From Eutypa lata (lineage: Eukaryota; Ascomycota; Sordariomycetes; Xylariales; Diatrypaceae), in NCBI GenBank assembly GCA_022661535.1, contig JAKULF010000001.1:3658001-3722000 (forward strand): a stretch of DNA of 64,000 bases, written 5' to 3'. The position numbers and the translations under genes were made by a program. The notes below the pieces were generated by a model. The model was not told the origin of the DNA and searched no databases. It was given only the letters and a program-made list of their open reading frames with translations. Positions 52,401 to 64,000 of this stretch are shown here, in pieces; position 1 is the first letter of the stretch, and every line of letters begins with the position of its first letter.

Positions 52401-55400
52401 TGATGAGGGGTGTGTGTTGACGCCAGGGTTCCGTGCCGAGCCACCAACCTTCAAGGCAGCCGAAGCCGACGGTAGCGCACAAGGAATTAAGATCGGTAAT
52501 CTCCAGGAACATGATATGGCTTTTGGGCTTAAGTAGCTGGCGAATATTTTTCAAACTCGCCGCTAGATTCGATGTGGCATGAAGCACACTTCCTGCCAGG
52601 ATAAGATCGTAACCATAAAGTTCGAAATCCTGTGTTAAGACGTCCCGCTCCAGGTCAAGTGTCTTGAAATGTATCCTGTTTTGGCAAACCTTAAATCTGG
52701 TCCTTGCATTGTCGAAAAAGGACGGAGAAATGTCAGTATAGGTGTACTCCGCAAAGCATGTCTTCCCAGTCTGCCTTTCGAGATTCTGCAGAACAGACAG
52801 GACGTGATATGTTAATGCGCCAGTTCCTGCGCCTACTTCGAGAATCTTGAGGTCGGGCTTTTCGTGCGATGCCAGTTCAAGGAAAGTTTGGATGCGGCCA
52901 TCACGCATGTGGTCATTAAAAAGACGATCGTAGAACTTCTCGGCAGCGTTGGTGGCAAAGAGCGTCTCTAGAGTGTCCGTCTCGCCACGCAAGATAGAGG
53001 GCAAGGCACGTGCAACGGTTGTGAACAGGCACCAATCTGGATCGTCCGTCTCGCATTCTCGCAGAAGTGATTCAAGCGCTAGGTCGCTAAAACCTTCACT
53101 CTTTCCTTCGGCCGTCTTCTCCGCGGTCTGTTGCTCCAAACACGCTACGAGCTTGCGCAAGTAGCTCCGAGAGGGGTCGAGTTCCGCAAATGTCACCTCT
53201 CGCAGAGCTTTGCGCGCAGCGACCCACATAGTGAACTCAATTTTAAGGTAGAAGTTTACCATCGCGGACTCGTCTATGTCTAGCGACCTAGTATCACACA
53301 GCTTTTGCAGCTCGTTTTCACGCAGCGAACTTAGCTGCGGCTTCCATGCGATGTTATGAAGTAGTCTGCGGATCGCGCCGTCATGCTCTGACGACTTGTC
53401 GTGTTGCGATGTCTCTGCCATCGCTAGGTGCTGGATGACGCAAACGGGCGAACCGTCATCAGCTAATGCATAGGCCGCGTACTCAATACCCGTGGGGTTA
53501 TCCGTGGTCCTATGAGCTATGGAGCTCAGGCGTAACGATGAAGTCGAACGGTTCCATAGCTTAGCGGAAAACCATGTATCAGCCAGTTGTTGCGGGACCA
53601 GGGTGGATGTGTTCGTATCTGAGAGGCCCTTTGAAGCTAATAGCAACATAGTATGTAGTGTTGCATCCAGAAGTGCAGGATGGACCGGACTATCCGTAGC
53701 CTGATAGTGCCGCGCTGCCGATTCCGTGTCGATTCGCGCCACTGAAGTCGCATGGCCGTCCCATCTGATGCCGTGCAGTAACCGGAATGACTCGCCGTAG
53801 TAGATGCCGTGATCTTTCCAGAAGGAATAGAACTCTTTATAGTCTATTTCATTCGCACAGGATGCGAAAGCTCGCTCAACATCAACTTGGATTTGTTTAT
53901 GCGCCATATCGGTTTCCATCTCCGCAATGACAGCGATGATGGCAACTTCGTATTGAACTTCTACATTAGCGGAGAAGCATTCCATCCAGCGGTCATCCCG
54001 GTGGGTATAGATGTGAATTTCGAACAACGTAGATTCCTTTTCATCCGGGTGTTGTATAGGACGTAAATGGAGTTCCGTCTCGGTGGCGTCCTGTGTCGTT
54101 TTGCCTACTATGATAGGGGCAATAAAGTGAGCCTTCTTGAAATGGAAACCAGAGATCACGCGATTCTTCACGGCAGCAGCTTCCTTCGCGGCTTCGATGG
54201 CCATTACCAGCATGCCAGTTCCAGGGCAAATTATACTGCCTTTCACCTAATCCAGAAAATATTATTAGAATACAGTTAGACGGAGTATGAAATTGTTAGA
54301 GGGGAACAACACTGAGGTCTGAAAAAGGAGAATAATGACAGTTCGTCATTTAGAGGCACCCAAGACCGAGACAATAATGGGGCAACAGGATGGCTGAACT
54401 CGCCAGAAAATTTTGAAAGAGAATGCCAGGGTGCAGATTCAAGAGCAAGCAATGGAGAAGATTGTTACAAGGAAGCAAGAAGAGGAAACCTGCGGGAAAA
54501 CTCACCACATGATCGCCGAGCCAAGGCATTGTCTCGACGCACATCCAGTTCCTCCATCTCGGCTGCACCGCATTCCAATCGATGGATCTTTTGCCAAGGA
54601 GGTATCCAGGCGTGTGTGCCCTGAACCTATAGTCCTTACTCAGTCGGGACTCGCTCCAGTAACGCCGGCTATGGTCAAATGGATACGACGGGCAGTCTAC
54701 TAAGAATGGGACATTTTCGTAATTCTGGTTGTTTGCTGCAAGTATAGAGACAGGATGGCCATGGCAGAACAGCGCTCCTAGTAAAGCTAATGTAGTCTGC
54801 ACTGGCGATTTAGACCGCTCTAAAGTTGAGTGATAACGAACAGATAAGGGTGTATCCCTTATAGGTCTACGCAAAGCTGCGTGTGGGCCAATCTCAACTA
54901 GGTCGGTGACGTTGCCCGCGCCCAGAGGAAGAGTCAGCGTTGGCGTGAGGCTTTTGAGGTGCTGGATGGCGTCAACGAAGCGGACTGGAGATATCATGTT
55001 ATTGACCCAATATTCTGGCATTAGCAACAGCTTCGGGTCTATGATGCCACCCGTAACAGAGCTGACCATAGGAGCTGCTTTCTTGTGAGCGTTTCTCTGC
55101 GCATTACTCATGGCCAGGTTACTCATCAAAGTATGGTATTCGGAAGCAACCGCGAGCATCGCAGGGGAGTGATAAGCAACACCTGTGTTGACCTTCTGTG
55201 CGAAAATACCTTCATGGTCAAGGTAACACTTAAGTGTATCGATAGCATCTTGATATCCAGAAAGGGTAATGTTCGATGGGCTATTAAAGCACGCGACGTA
55301 GATAGATTGGTTCCCCGTCCCCAGCCCTAGCATATCCAACAACTTTAGAACCTCAGTCTCAGCCAAGTTAACCGACAGCATGGCACCTGGAGTCGTTGTG

Positions 55401-58106
55401 GTTCGAAGCTTCGTAGCAACCTTGCCACGGAAGTAGGCCACTTTGCAAGCTGATTCGTGGGATATGGCGCCGATTGTATATGCGGCCGCAATTTCTCCAC
55501 TCGAGTGACCGATCACAGCAGCAGGTTCGACATCAAAGGTCCGCAATAGGTCAACCAGAGCAATCTGCAGCGCGGTACATAGGGATTGGCTAAACTCGGG
55601 TTGGTGAATGTTCTCGTCGTTACGAAGCTCCTCTGTTAAATTGCAAGTCAGCACGAATCCAAAACGTTGAAACTTCTCTCCTAATACTTCAGCAGGCTTC
55701 AGGGAAAGGGTCACTTACCAAATATTGACCATTCGCATCCAAGGCTAGTTAAAATATCATTAGACTTTCTGAGACTCTCTCCAAACGCGTTGTACTGCAT
55801 CAGTTCCAACCCCATGCCGGCATGCTGAGCCCCCTGGCCCGTGAATACGAAGGCGATAGAATTCTTCTCAGTGGATGCTCGGGCTGGTCTAAAGATTGGG
55901 AAGGAGGGTGGGATTATAATGTCTTGCTCCTCGCCCCCAACGATGCCGTAGGTGGCATCCATCAAAGCAAACGTGCGCCACGGCATAATGCTCCGCCGGG
56001 CGGCCAGAGTGTACGCGAACTGTGCAAGCTTTTGGCTATGCCCGGCGATACGAGATTGGAAGTAGTTTTCGTAGTCACTTACCATCCTCTGTATAGCGCC
56101 AGGGTCTGAAGCGCTAAACACAAGAAGCTTTGGTACTGGTGGGTAATCGTGTATTTCGGATACACCATTGCAGTTACCATAGTCGTAGCCATCGCTGTTA
56201 GGGTCGGTAACGACGCTGATGGAAACTGGTGAAGCAAGTGTTGAAACATCGGCGCAATGGTGGTGGCCGATTAGACCATGAGTTTGAAGGTAGTGGAATG
56301 CATCATCAAGGATGACGTGTGAGTTAGCGCCACCGATACCGAAGGAATTGATAGAGATCCGGCGGAGGCCCGTTTTCGGCCACGGAGTGCTCTGAGTAGC
56401 AACCTTTGGATCCGTTAGACTCGACGCACCAGCCGCCACGCTCAGAGTCTCTAAGTACGAACCTTGATATTATAGAATTCTTCATCGATATCGGGGTTTA
56501 TGCTCTCAAACAATGCGTTCGGTGGGATGATTCCCTTCTCTAGCACTAAGATGGACTTGATGATGCCCGCAAGCCCGCTGGCCCCTTCTAAATGGCCAAT
56601 GTTGGCTTTGACCGATCCCCTAATGACATGAAATTGTCAGCACAAAATAATCCTTAAAGTTGGATTAGCGGCTGTCCTACACAAAAAGTGGCTCTTCAGA
56701 AGAGCGGGTCGTCCTGAACACTCTCCCTATTGCCGTCATTTCAATGGGGTCACCGGCCGCGGTGCCCGTTCCTAACATGTGGGACTATTCAGTGCCTCGT
56801 TCCTTACTTTGTTCCTTTTTTTCTGGAGTAGGAGAGGGTTAGGGTGGTTCCCTGGCATTTTCTTGACATACCGTGGGCCTCGAAATATCTTGTCTCCCCG
56901 AGATCTAGTCCGGCTTTTGCATAGGTATGTCGTATAAGCGCCTCTTGAGCCTCGGCGCTAGGTTGGGTAAGGATGGGCGTCCGGGAATCGTGGTTGGATG
57001 CTGTGGCCCGGATAATAGCCCGAATAACGTTGCCATCCCGGAGCGCATTGGCTACTGGTTTGAGGACGAGTGCTACAACTCCCTCGCCACGCGCGTATCC
57101 GTTGGCGCGGGCGTCGAAGCTGAAACACCGACTATCAGGAGAGAGGAAGTTCATGTTACTCAGGTACAGTGACAACTCCGGGCTAAGAAGCATATTTGAA
57201 CCAACCACAAGCGCCTATTAGTCTCGGTTAAATGTTAACGTTTATCAAGGGGAGCAGATAAAGGAGACAAAAAGAGACCAACAAACCGCTGTAGCGTCCC
57301 CACTGCGCATTGATTGACACGCCATATCCAGCGCAGTCATACTGCTCGAACAGGCCGTGTCAACATGCACGCTAGGTCCGCGCAGGTGAAAATACCAGCT
57401 GACGCGGTTCGGTAGCATGGATGGCGTGATGCCTGTGATTGCCTGCCGTGGTGTTGTATCCGGATCTTTTACCATGATTCGACCGTAATCATCTGTAAAT
57501 GATGCTCCAAAGACGGCAGTTTGACTACCGCGGAGGCGTTCGAGAGGAATACCGGCTGCGAGCCCAATGTTGGTTAATAAGAACAATGTTGCTTTTCCTT
57601 TTTTGGCTTTTTTTTGGCTTTTGAACAAACAAAAAATTAAAAAGCAAATTAAAAAGAAATTAATGGAATCAAAATTAAAATAAACAGGAATACCAAGAAA
57701 ACGAGGAGACTACGGCTTAGGAATTGGTACGCACCATTCTCAAATGCATGGTAGGACACCTCCAGGGCCCAGCGCTGCTGGGGATCCATTGCCGCAGCTT
57801 CACTAGCGGTAATAGAGAAGAAAGGGGCATCGAAAACGCCCGGATCTTCTTTGAGAAAGTGAGCCCCGCGAGCAGGAAGCTAGCAATGCGTCAATCGGGG
57901 AAAACATGGAAAGAGCTGGTTAAAGAGAAGCATACAGTGTTCAGATTCTTGGACCCTCTATCGAAGAACGACTCAATTGAAGCGCGATTCTCCGGCCACT
58001 CAGTCATCAGACTCTTTCGGTTTTCGAGTACCTCCCAGAAGCTAGACTCATCGATTGCGTCCTGGGGCATCTTGAATGAAAATCCCACAATGGCAAAGGG
58101 CTCCAT
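49403..58106 (-). CDS. Highly reducing type I polyketide synthase
   Basis: Eleven exons: 58106-57936, 57879-57735, 57555-57287, 57214-56872, 56771-56681, 56619-56463, 56403-55719, 55632-54506, 54246-50668, 50580-50293, 50239-49403. All phases match and the 2,563-residue frame is intact. Domains: KS from residue 1 with DTACSSS (Cys174), EAHGTGT (His309) and NIGH (His349); AT with GHSSGE (Ser664); DH with [10 protein letters not shown] (His995) and LLDATLH (Asp1190); C-methyltransferase with LEVGAGTG (about 1468-1472), apparently functional; ER with HAAAGSTGQ (about 2000-2008); KR with GGLGGLG (2200-2206) and GQANYAAG (Tyr2340); ACP with DSL (Ser2521). There is no thioesterase or reductase, so release needs a partner, probably the hydrolase at 59.1 kb. 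It should make a reduced, C-methylated linear acyl chain from malonyl-CoA and SAM. It shares a promoter region with that hydrolase. The KR acceptor at 50,581-50,582 was chosen because the nearer upstream AG gives the wrong phase. Confidence 0.93.
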
Positions 58107-59131
58107 GATAGTCGGTAGTGCTTCGGAACCTATTTCACTGAAATTGAAAGTTTAAGGCTTTATTAGTTACGGAGATATAACAAGTGTCAACGATGCACGT
58201 AACCCGCAAAACCAAGCTGGCAAAAGTGGTAGATCCTAGACAAAAGTCCACCCTGATGGAATCAAGACAAGTGATGAATATATATTCCTTAGCTCTACGA
58301 GGCTGGCAAGAGATTTCCAGGCAGGAACATTCGTCCTATCCGGCCTCACTGTTAGGTACATCATCACAACTAGGACGCTATGTACCTGACGTGATTTTAT
58401 ACGGCACATGGGGTGTCGTTAATATCAATATACGGTCTCCGCCAATAGTGTTGAGGACATGATGTAGCCCTTCTAGGATCGTCAGAATATATTTAAAAGT
58501 AAAGTCGAGTCACAAAGTAGAGACTCTGTTGGATGTCTATCTAAGCCGACGGCTTATGCAGAGCCAATCGGATGGTTGTAGAGTCGCGTCATCGGATGTG
58601 GGATGAATGTGATGGAAGCTCGTAAAGGTGTAAAAGTATAAACAATGTTTCATTCTTCGTAAAACAGGCCTCACAAACCCTCATCATCAATTCAGCCTGC
58701 TTGGAGCGGGGTTGCAGATGGATTACTAGGCAGCAAGTCGTTAAATGATACCCTTTCAGGTCAGGTGAGTAATATGTGACTGTAACCCTGGTATCAATAG
58801 CAACCTGAATGGTGCAAACCCCTCTTCTCGGTTTGCAGGCCGAGGGCGTCCCGTGGGCTTACAGGTGAAGAGAGGATTTCGGACGCTGCCAAGATTCTCC
58901 AACAAGATTTCCTGTCCATGTATATGTTACATCAAAATATTCTTATGATTGTTTCTCTTGTATTCTTTGTACAGGTCCTGGTTGTGATAAAAGGTGCCAT
59001 TCTAGCCACGTGAGCTATGATAGGCCACAGCATTTCATGGTCCTCGCCATAACTTTGACCTGTCCTGTGCGACCAAGTTCTGTCTGTCGGCTGGTTCAGC
59101 CGATTCCCCGTAGCCCAGACACTGCTTCATG
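58107..59131. promoter_or_regulatory. Bidirectional promoter of PKS and hydrolase
   Basis: This 1,025-bp region separates the divergent starts. It holds a 15-bp palindrome TAAGCCGACGGCTTA at 58,542-58,556, whose core CCG-A-CGG is an inverted triplet pair of the type bound by zinc-cluster (Zn2Cys6) factors. It also has two ATCGGATG copies at 58,567-58,574 and 58,591-58,598, and a nested set at 58,813-58,844. Shared control of the two genes is likely. No binding factor is encoded in the window. Confidence 0.6.
58813..58844. promoter_or_regulatory. Nested inverted repeats, zinc-cluster-like site
   Basis: TGCAAACC (58813-58820) pairs with GGTTTGCA (58830-58837) across nine bases. Overlapping it, CTCGG (58827-58831) pairs with CCGAG (58840-58844) across eight bases, giving CGG-N8-CCG. 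Confidence 0.55.
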
Positions 59132-59992
59132 ATGCGTTTCCTATGTCTACATGGGAGAGGCACCAACTCGAAGGTAATTTAACTGATTGTTAAACGGAGT
59201 ACGAATGCTAATTAAGTATTTCAAAAGATTTTCCAAATCCAATTAGGTCCGTGTGTCTCGACGGTTGTGGTATAGAATCAAGATTTGCTTAGCCACTTAT
59301 TAACACACTTCGTAGCCCGAATCCTGGATCATTTAAGCCAGGAGCATGAATTTGTCTTCATTGACGGGAGCATCCCCGCAACAGCTATGAGCAGTAAGTA
59401 TCCAACAGGTATGGATAAGGTAGCTATTACTAACTTGGCGATAAAAGATATCAGCCTCAAATCAACGGGCAACTGTGGGCTTCGTGGTTTTTGGCCTTCA
59501 CAAGACGAAGAGGCTTGTTCGAACGGGGTGCAGTTTCGCCAAGTCTACGATGATCTACGTGGGTATTTGGACACTCAGGGACCCTTTGACGGATTAGTAG
59601 GATTCTCCGAAGGCGCCAGTGTCGCGGCAACGCTTATGATAGAAGACGTACCGCGGCAAGATCACAGTCATAGGTTCAAGTGCGGCATCTTCTTCTGTGG
59701 TCTGTTGCCAATATTATTGCAGTTAGATCAGGACAGCGAGATTCGACTGGCTAACCCATTGGTGGATGGTGTGCTCCTTCGAGTTCCTACTGCACATATC
59801 TGGTCAAGGAATGATAAGGTTCTGCCGGGAATGAGTAAACAGCTAGTAGAACTGTGCGATAAGAATAGCAGAGGAGAGGTAGTTCATGAGATAGGCCATG
59901 ACGTCCCCGGATCTAGCTCAGATGAAAGCCTAAAGGAGGCGGTTCGGCTTATTCTGCGTACTATCGAAAAGTCCAAAGACTACACACAATAG
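59132..59992 (+). CDS. FSH1/LovG-type serine hydrolase, probable PKS release enzyme
   Basis: Two exons, 59132-59173 and 59276-59992, 252 residues. Exon 1 encodes MRFLCLHGRGTNSK with the usual HGxG oxyanion motif. The acceptor TATAG at 59,271-59,275 was chosen because it keeps phase 0 and avoids a stop after the earlier TTAG. The catalytic triad is visible: GFSEG (Ser125), SRNDKVLPG (Asp194) and IGHDVPG (His222). Length and motif order fit the FSH1 family of alpha/beta hydrolases. Members beside fungal highly reducing PKS genes, such as LovG for the lovastatin nonaketide synthase, cleave the finished chain from the ACP. The neighbouring PKS lacks its own release domain, so that role is inferred here. 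The protein should be cytosolic. Confidence 0.88.
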
Positions 59993-60382
59993 GTCCGCCT
60001 TTTTATCACGTCACTGACAGCGTCAAACCAAGTAGAATTATATGCTTCAGAAGAAGCTTAACCTCCTGTAGACTTAAGCAATGAAAGGCGTGGGACCGTA
60101 ATTGTTTTTTGTTTTTTTCTTTACGTATATAAAATTCAGGAAGTGCGCAGGAACCACTCGAAAGAAGGGATTGAATTTGAATTAGTTAATCTAAACGACG
60201 GCACCAATATTGTGAAAGTAATAGGGAGTTTATTTACTTATATTTACTTTAGAGCTGCAGAAAAGTTCAATGAACTTTCGTAAAAATCAAATTTTGTAAT
60301 ATAATAAATAGTTTCACCTATAGGGCCATGCTATCTCTGCTACAAGTTCCTAGTTCGAAGCCTTATACCTATATTCACGGTA
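59993..60382. terminator. Convergent 3' spacer of hydrolase and MFS genes
   Basis: AT-rich spacer where the hydrolase (plus) and the exporter (minus) end, with a T-rich run at 60,104-60,120. It should contain both polyadenylation regions. No gene is seen. Confidence 0.4.
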
Positions 60383-62294
60383 CTATTGAAACATTACTTG
60401 TTCGCGCTTCCATAGTAGTAATGCAGCGGGAACCTCCGCTGCGGCAATAGCACACATTAAGAGCATCTGTCGGTTATATCCTTCGGATAGAATCTGCCGA
60501 ACCTCATCATGTGAAGTTGAGGGTATAGAACTTTGCCCCGAAGCTCCTAGGTCAAGGGAGGGGTCTAATATACCAAGGTTCGCTAACCGGGCTACCGTGT
60601 AGCCATTGAAGACGGACGTGGCAATCGCAAGCCCAATAGCGCCTCCCATCATCCGAAGCTGGTTGCCTATTCCCATACCAACCGCTGTATCATGTTAGCT
60701 ACTGAGGTTAATCCAGAGCAGCATATCAAAAGACTTAAGATTGTAGCGACAACGAATAGCTTACATTTGTCCTCCTTTTCGGCCACAAAAGCAATCATCA
60801 GGTACTGGGTAGTGTAGTTCAGGCCACAGCCTAAACCACAGATAACTTGGTACCCGTATACAGATGGTTGCACATTTTCCGACGCTGTCATTGTACTGAG
60901 AAGCGCATAACCAACAATCTGGAGTACTGATCCAAGCAAGACAAGATATATGCCGGGTATTTTGATCTTACTGGCTACTACCGACCCGACAGGAAAAGCA
61001 GCGCCAAATGGAAGGATTCTAACACCTGCGTCCAGGCTAGAGAGGCCGTTAACAAGCTGAAAACGCTGCGGCAGTTGAAAGTTTGTAACAGTCATTGGCG
61101 CACCAACCAATAAAAAGCCACTTGCTCAATGTTAGCTTGATGCGTGAATAGAGAAAAGGTTTAAGCGCCAATTAGCTTACAACATGACCCCAACCATGAC
61201 GCGGTTAGTCATGAACCGCCAAGGTAGCACCGGCTCGCGGACTCTGCTAGCCAGCGAGATGTAGCGCTCCCAGAACAAGAGCGCAGTGAGCAACACTACT
61301 GACACCACCAAGAGGGTAATGACGTATGCAGAGCCCCAGGGGAACCTCGAATCTGCCTCCTGAAAGCAGGCTGTGAAGGCCATTGTGGCCAACAATAGCA
61401 ACGTGCAGCCCGGCAAGTCAAGTCTGTCTAAGGTCTTCCTCGACATAATATCAGTCGGACGGTGCCTTGGCCGCTCTTGGTAAGGAAAGCCATTCGGGAT
61501 GCCGACGAGTGCGAGGGTGAGCGCTACGACGCCGATCGGAACATTTATCCAAAAAATCCAACGCCAAGTTGTATTTTCACTGATGGCACCCCCAAGAATC
61601 GGTCCGAGGAAATAGGCTAGGACGGGCGCAAGGTTGGCATTGGCAACATACGTGCCGTATTTCGCTGGTGGGACAGACTCGATTATCATGATAAGACTTA
61701 AGGCGAAGCCGCCACCGCAGGCGACACCCTGGAACGCGCGTAGGATGATACTGACGATCGAACGGTTAGCCCAGTCTTATTTCTGCGCAGAAGGTTTCAG
61801 GATGTGGTGGGAATGGGAAGGACTTACAGCTGCGTCATTGTTTGTGCAGCGGCGCAGCCCGCTGAGAAGACAGAGAGAGCAACAATACAGGAAACCATCA
61901 CTAATTTACGCCCGAAAACGTCGCTGAACTTGGCGAGAATGACGATGACTGCTACGTAGCCCAGAAGGTAACTCGAGAAAATCCAGCTGGCGCTCTCGAA
62001 CTCACCGAGTTCCTGCGTGATAGCCACTAGAGAGGTAGTCGCAATAGTCGTATCAATACTAGCCAGGAACAAGACGATGGCAATGACGGCGGCGATCAGC
62101 CAAAAGCGCACGCCATGGACGTAGATAATGCTGTCGCCATCATAATCATCTCCGGTGTTTGGCGAAGGGGGGGCATCACCGCCAACTTTTTCAAGCTCCG
62201 ATGTGGGAGCTGGAGTGGTAGTGGCATCGTGTATTAGTGATGGGGCGAGGGCCGGTGTGTCTCCCATAGTGCCTTTAGAACTCGCGAGTAACAT
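60383..62294 (-). CDS. MFS exporter of the DHA2 (14-TM) drug/toxin efflux type
   Basis: Four exons: 62294-61828, 61750-61181, 61120-60765, 60684-60383, 564 residues with matching phases. A hydrophilic N-terminal tail of about 60 residues precedes the first helix (FWLLIAAV-like, read as FWLIAAVIAIVLFLASIDTT). The LDxTIVxxALP-like motif of the family is represented by LASIDTTIATTSLVAITQEL. The motif-A loop reads LAKFSDVFGRKLVM. The central part has the helix run GPILGGAISENTTWRWIFWINVPIG, very typical of the DHA2 family. The end is WKREQVMFQ. It probably exports the PKS product from the plasma membrane by proton antiport. The ATG at 62294 was used; a second in-frame ATG at 62267 is also possible. 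It converges on the hydrolase gene. Confidence 0.88.
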
Positions 62295-63034
62295 TGCTTC
62301 GAGCAATATTCAAGAAGCAGTCTAGTATAGTAGGGAAACCTAAGGAGAATGGGAAGTGTGCTTCCCATGAGAAAACAATACATGGGGACTAAGACTCATT
62401 CTCCTTTGCGTTTGAGTGTGAGACAATACTGATGACTAATTCGGTAAATGGCGCTTGGCCCCGGAGTGTTGTATTTGCCTGCAGGGAGCTCCAATGCACT
62501 TCAAGGGCCGCGAGAGCTTGTGGCTGCATATACCCTGAGCGATGATTGAACAGATAACAAATGACGACCCTTCTGCTATCTTGGTTACAGACACTCCCCA
62601 ACTATTTTTAAAAGAGGCACAGCCGAGATAATAGTAACACAATGAGTATCTATGCAACTTTACATATAATCAGCGGCTATATGCATCTAGAGTTTCATTC
62701 GGCTTGTAAGGATCACATACAAAAAGCGTCTATTCAGAGCTTATCTGTCGCACTCTAGCCTTCCCTCGAAACGCTGTGCATATGCACCTATATCAGCAAC
62801 ACCTGAAGGCGGACGTGAGAGGGGCCTAAGAGATGGTGCCAGAAACCCTACATTACAGTAAGCACCTCCGGAAGCGAGGCTGGAGGTAGTGATTTGTTAG
62901 ATAAAGGCTACAGTTCCGATAGATCCTTACTTCCGCATCAACATCATAAAGACTTAGTCTAAGTCTAATTCTTCTTCTTCCTGCTCCCTTCCATAGAACG
63001 CAGGGCCTTTGACTCAACAAAGCACAGCATAGAC
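62295..63034. promoter_or_regulatory. Divergent intergenic region of MFS and rhodopsin-domain genes
   Basis: 740 bp between two divergent starts, so it should hold both promoters. Short minus-strand frames at about 62.4-62.65 kb lack support. No clear palindrome like those in the PKS promoter was found. Confidence 0.4.
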
Positions 63035-64000
63035 ATGGAAAATTTCCCAAACTATCCTCCTGCCGTTCAGCAGGCAATTTTGGATGGCCCAGCGATGGTG
63101 CCTCCTAACGGGACGATTCCCGACTTTGACGATCCACCAAACAGCAACAGCCTAGGAATCGGCATCGGTGTCATGTGCCTATTTTTAGGAACAACTACAT
63201 TCTTTCTACGAGTATATTCACGCATATTCATTGTAAAGAAGCTACAGATTGAGGACTGTGCGTCTTACCCAGCCTATCAAGGTGTCTTACGCTAACAAAA
63301 TGTGGTCTCAGTCCTGTGCATTGCTTCATTTGTATGTGAAGTAGACGACTTACATATTTATATCAAGAGTCCCAAGATCACCAGTACTAATTAGTGCTAG
63401 GGATGCTACGTAGGCTTCGCATCATTATACTGGTGGTTTCTGAATACCCCCGGTTTTTTTGTCCACCAATGGAACGTTGCTGTGAAGGATATGTTCCGCA
63501 TAGGCCAGGTTCGCTCAACCCCCCCTCTCCCCTCCCGTCCCTGGGGCCCAAATCTTTAACTCTCAAGGCCAAATACATCGTGCGGGCTTCTGTATGACTA
63601 ATAAGCCGGACAGGTATTGCTTGCCCTCCCCATTGTCTATGGGGTGACAATGCTATTCTTGAAAACTGCCATCCTGCTGGAATGGACACGAATCTTCGTG
63701 CCTAAAGGCACCCGCAATTACTTTTATTGGGGCTGTCGCTTGCTAATGATACTCAACATCTTGTTGTATCTTTCTGCACTCATTACCTACTTCACAGCCT
63801 GCATCCCATTGCAAAAAGTCTGGTACACCTGGGTCGATGGCAAGTGTATCAATCGCAAGACCCTTGACACTGCCGCTGGGGTTTTCAACCTCGTAACTGA
63901 CCTACTCATCCTACTCCTACCCCAAAGAGTGATATGGGTATTGAAGATGACAAGGGCCCGCAAGCTGGGTATATCGTTCGTTTTCTCAGTTGGTCTCTTG
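63035..64000 (+). CDS. Fungal rhodopsin-domain (PTH11-like) integral membrane protein, 3' truncated
   Basis: Exons: 63035-63257, 63312-63331 (20 nt), 63401-63508 and 63614 to the window end, about 246 residues so far. It starts MENFPNYPPAVQQAILDGPA and has a first helix IGIGVMCLFLGTTTFFLRVYSRI followed by KKLQIED, a hallmark of the fungal rhodopsin-domain family (LRxYxR, then IDDY-like). Later segments LLEWTRIFVPKGTRN, FTACIPLQKVW and GKCIN match the conserved loops with Cys residues, and LVTDLLILLLPQRVIW is the sixth-helix signature. These seven-helix proteins sit in the plasma or vacuolar membrane; some (PTH11-like) sense surfaces, most have no known role. Membership in the PKS cluster is uncertain. 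The exon 3 donor is GTTCGC, a weak site. The C-terminus lies beyond the window. Confidence 0.85.

Noticed and set aside
1..64000. CRISPR arrays, rRNA genes and bacterial-type operons
   Set aside because: No regularly spaced repeats or rRNA sequence were seen; the genome is a fungal nuclear one with spliced genes.

Overview
The window is genomic DNA of a filamentous ascomycete (Pezizomycotina). Genes carry short introns with GT donors, CTAAC/CTGAC-like branch points and AG acceptors. The protein families are fungal: a highly reducing polyketide synthase, a CP2/Grainyhead factor, a PTH11/rhodopsin-like membrane protein and Ser/Thr-rich wall proteins. The genus cannot be read from the sequence. 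Exon structures given here were assembled by hand from splice signals, reading phase and remembered family features; no search was run.

Region 1 (1-9.4 kb) holds the end of a secreted-protein gene, a small two-exon secreted protein, a broken hypothetical gene with one stop and two frameshifts, a membrane-anchored Cys-rich (Apple/PAN-like) protein, and a repetitive GPI-type wall protein. Region 2 (9.4-25.5 kb) is gene-poor and in long parts AT-rich. It has one decayed Ser/Gly/Tyr-rich gene, a small inverted-repeat element near 15 kb, and a promoter-like stretch with CRE motifs near 18.8 kb that leads into no recognisable gene. Region 3 (25.5-28.4 kb) is a three-exon CP2/Grainyhead-type regulator. 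Region 4 (28.4-43.8 kb) is gene-poor again, with tandem repeats, a tRNA-like Pol III promoter relic near 30 kb, a decayed O-methyltransferase (39.2-40.2 kb, minus) and a decayed subtilisin-like protease (40.8-about 42.3 kb, plus).

Region 5 (43.9-48.5 kb) is a 12-exon P-type ATPase of the Na,K-ATPase-like group. All catalytic motifs are present, but exon 4 lacks one base, so the frame breaks. A 225-bp inverted-repeat element follows it. Region 6 (49.4-62.3 kb) is a compact secondary-metabolism locus: an apparently intact 11-exon highly reducing PKS (KS-AT-DH-MT-ER-KR-ACP, 2,563 aa, no release domain), a divergently transcribed FSH1/LovG-type serine hydrolase that could release the product, and a 14-TM-type MFS exporter. 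The PKS and hydrolase share a 1.0-kb promoter with nested palindromes of the kind zinc-cluster regulators bind. A fungal rhodopsin-domain membrane protein runs off the right end.

The likely logic of region 6 is that the PKS builds a reduced, C-methylated acyl chain on its ACP, the hydrolase frees it as an acid, and the MFS protein exports it. No tailoring oxidase or pathway regulator is visible, so the product may be a simple acid or the cluster may continue to the right.
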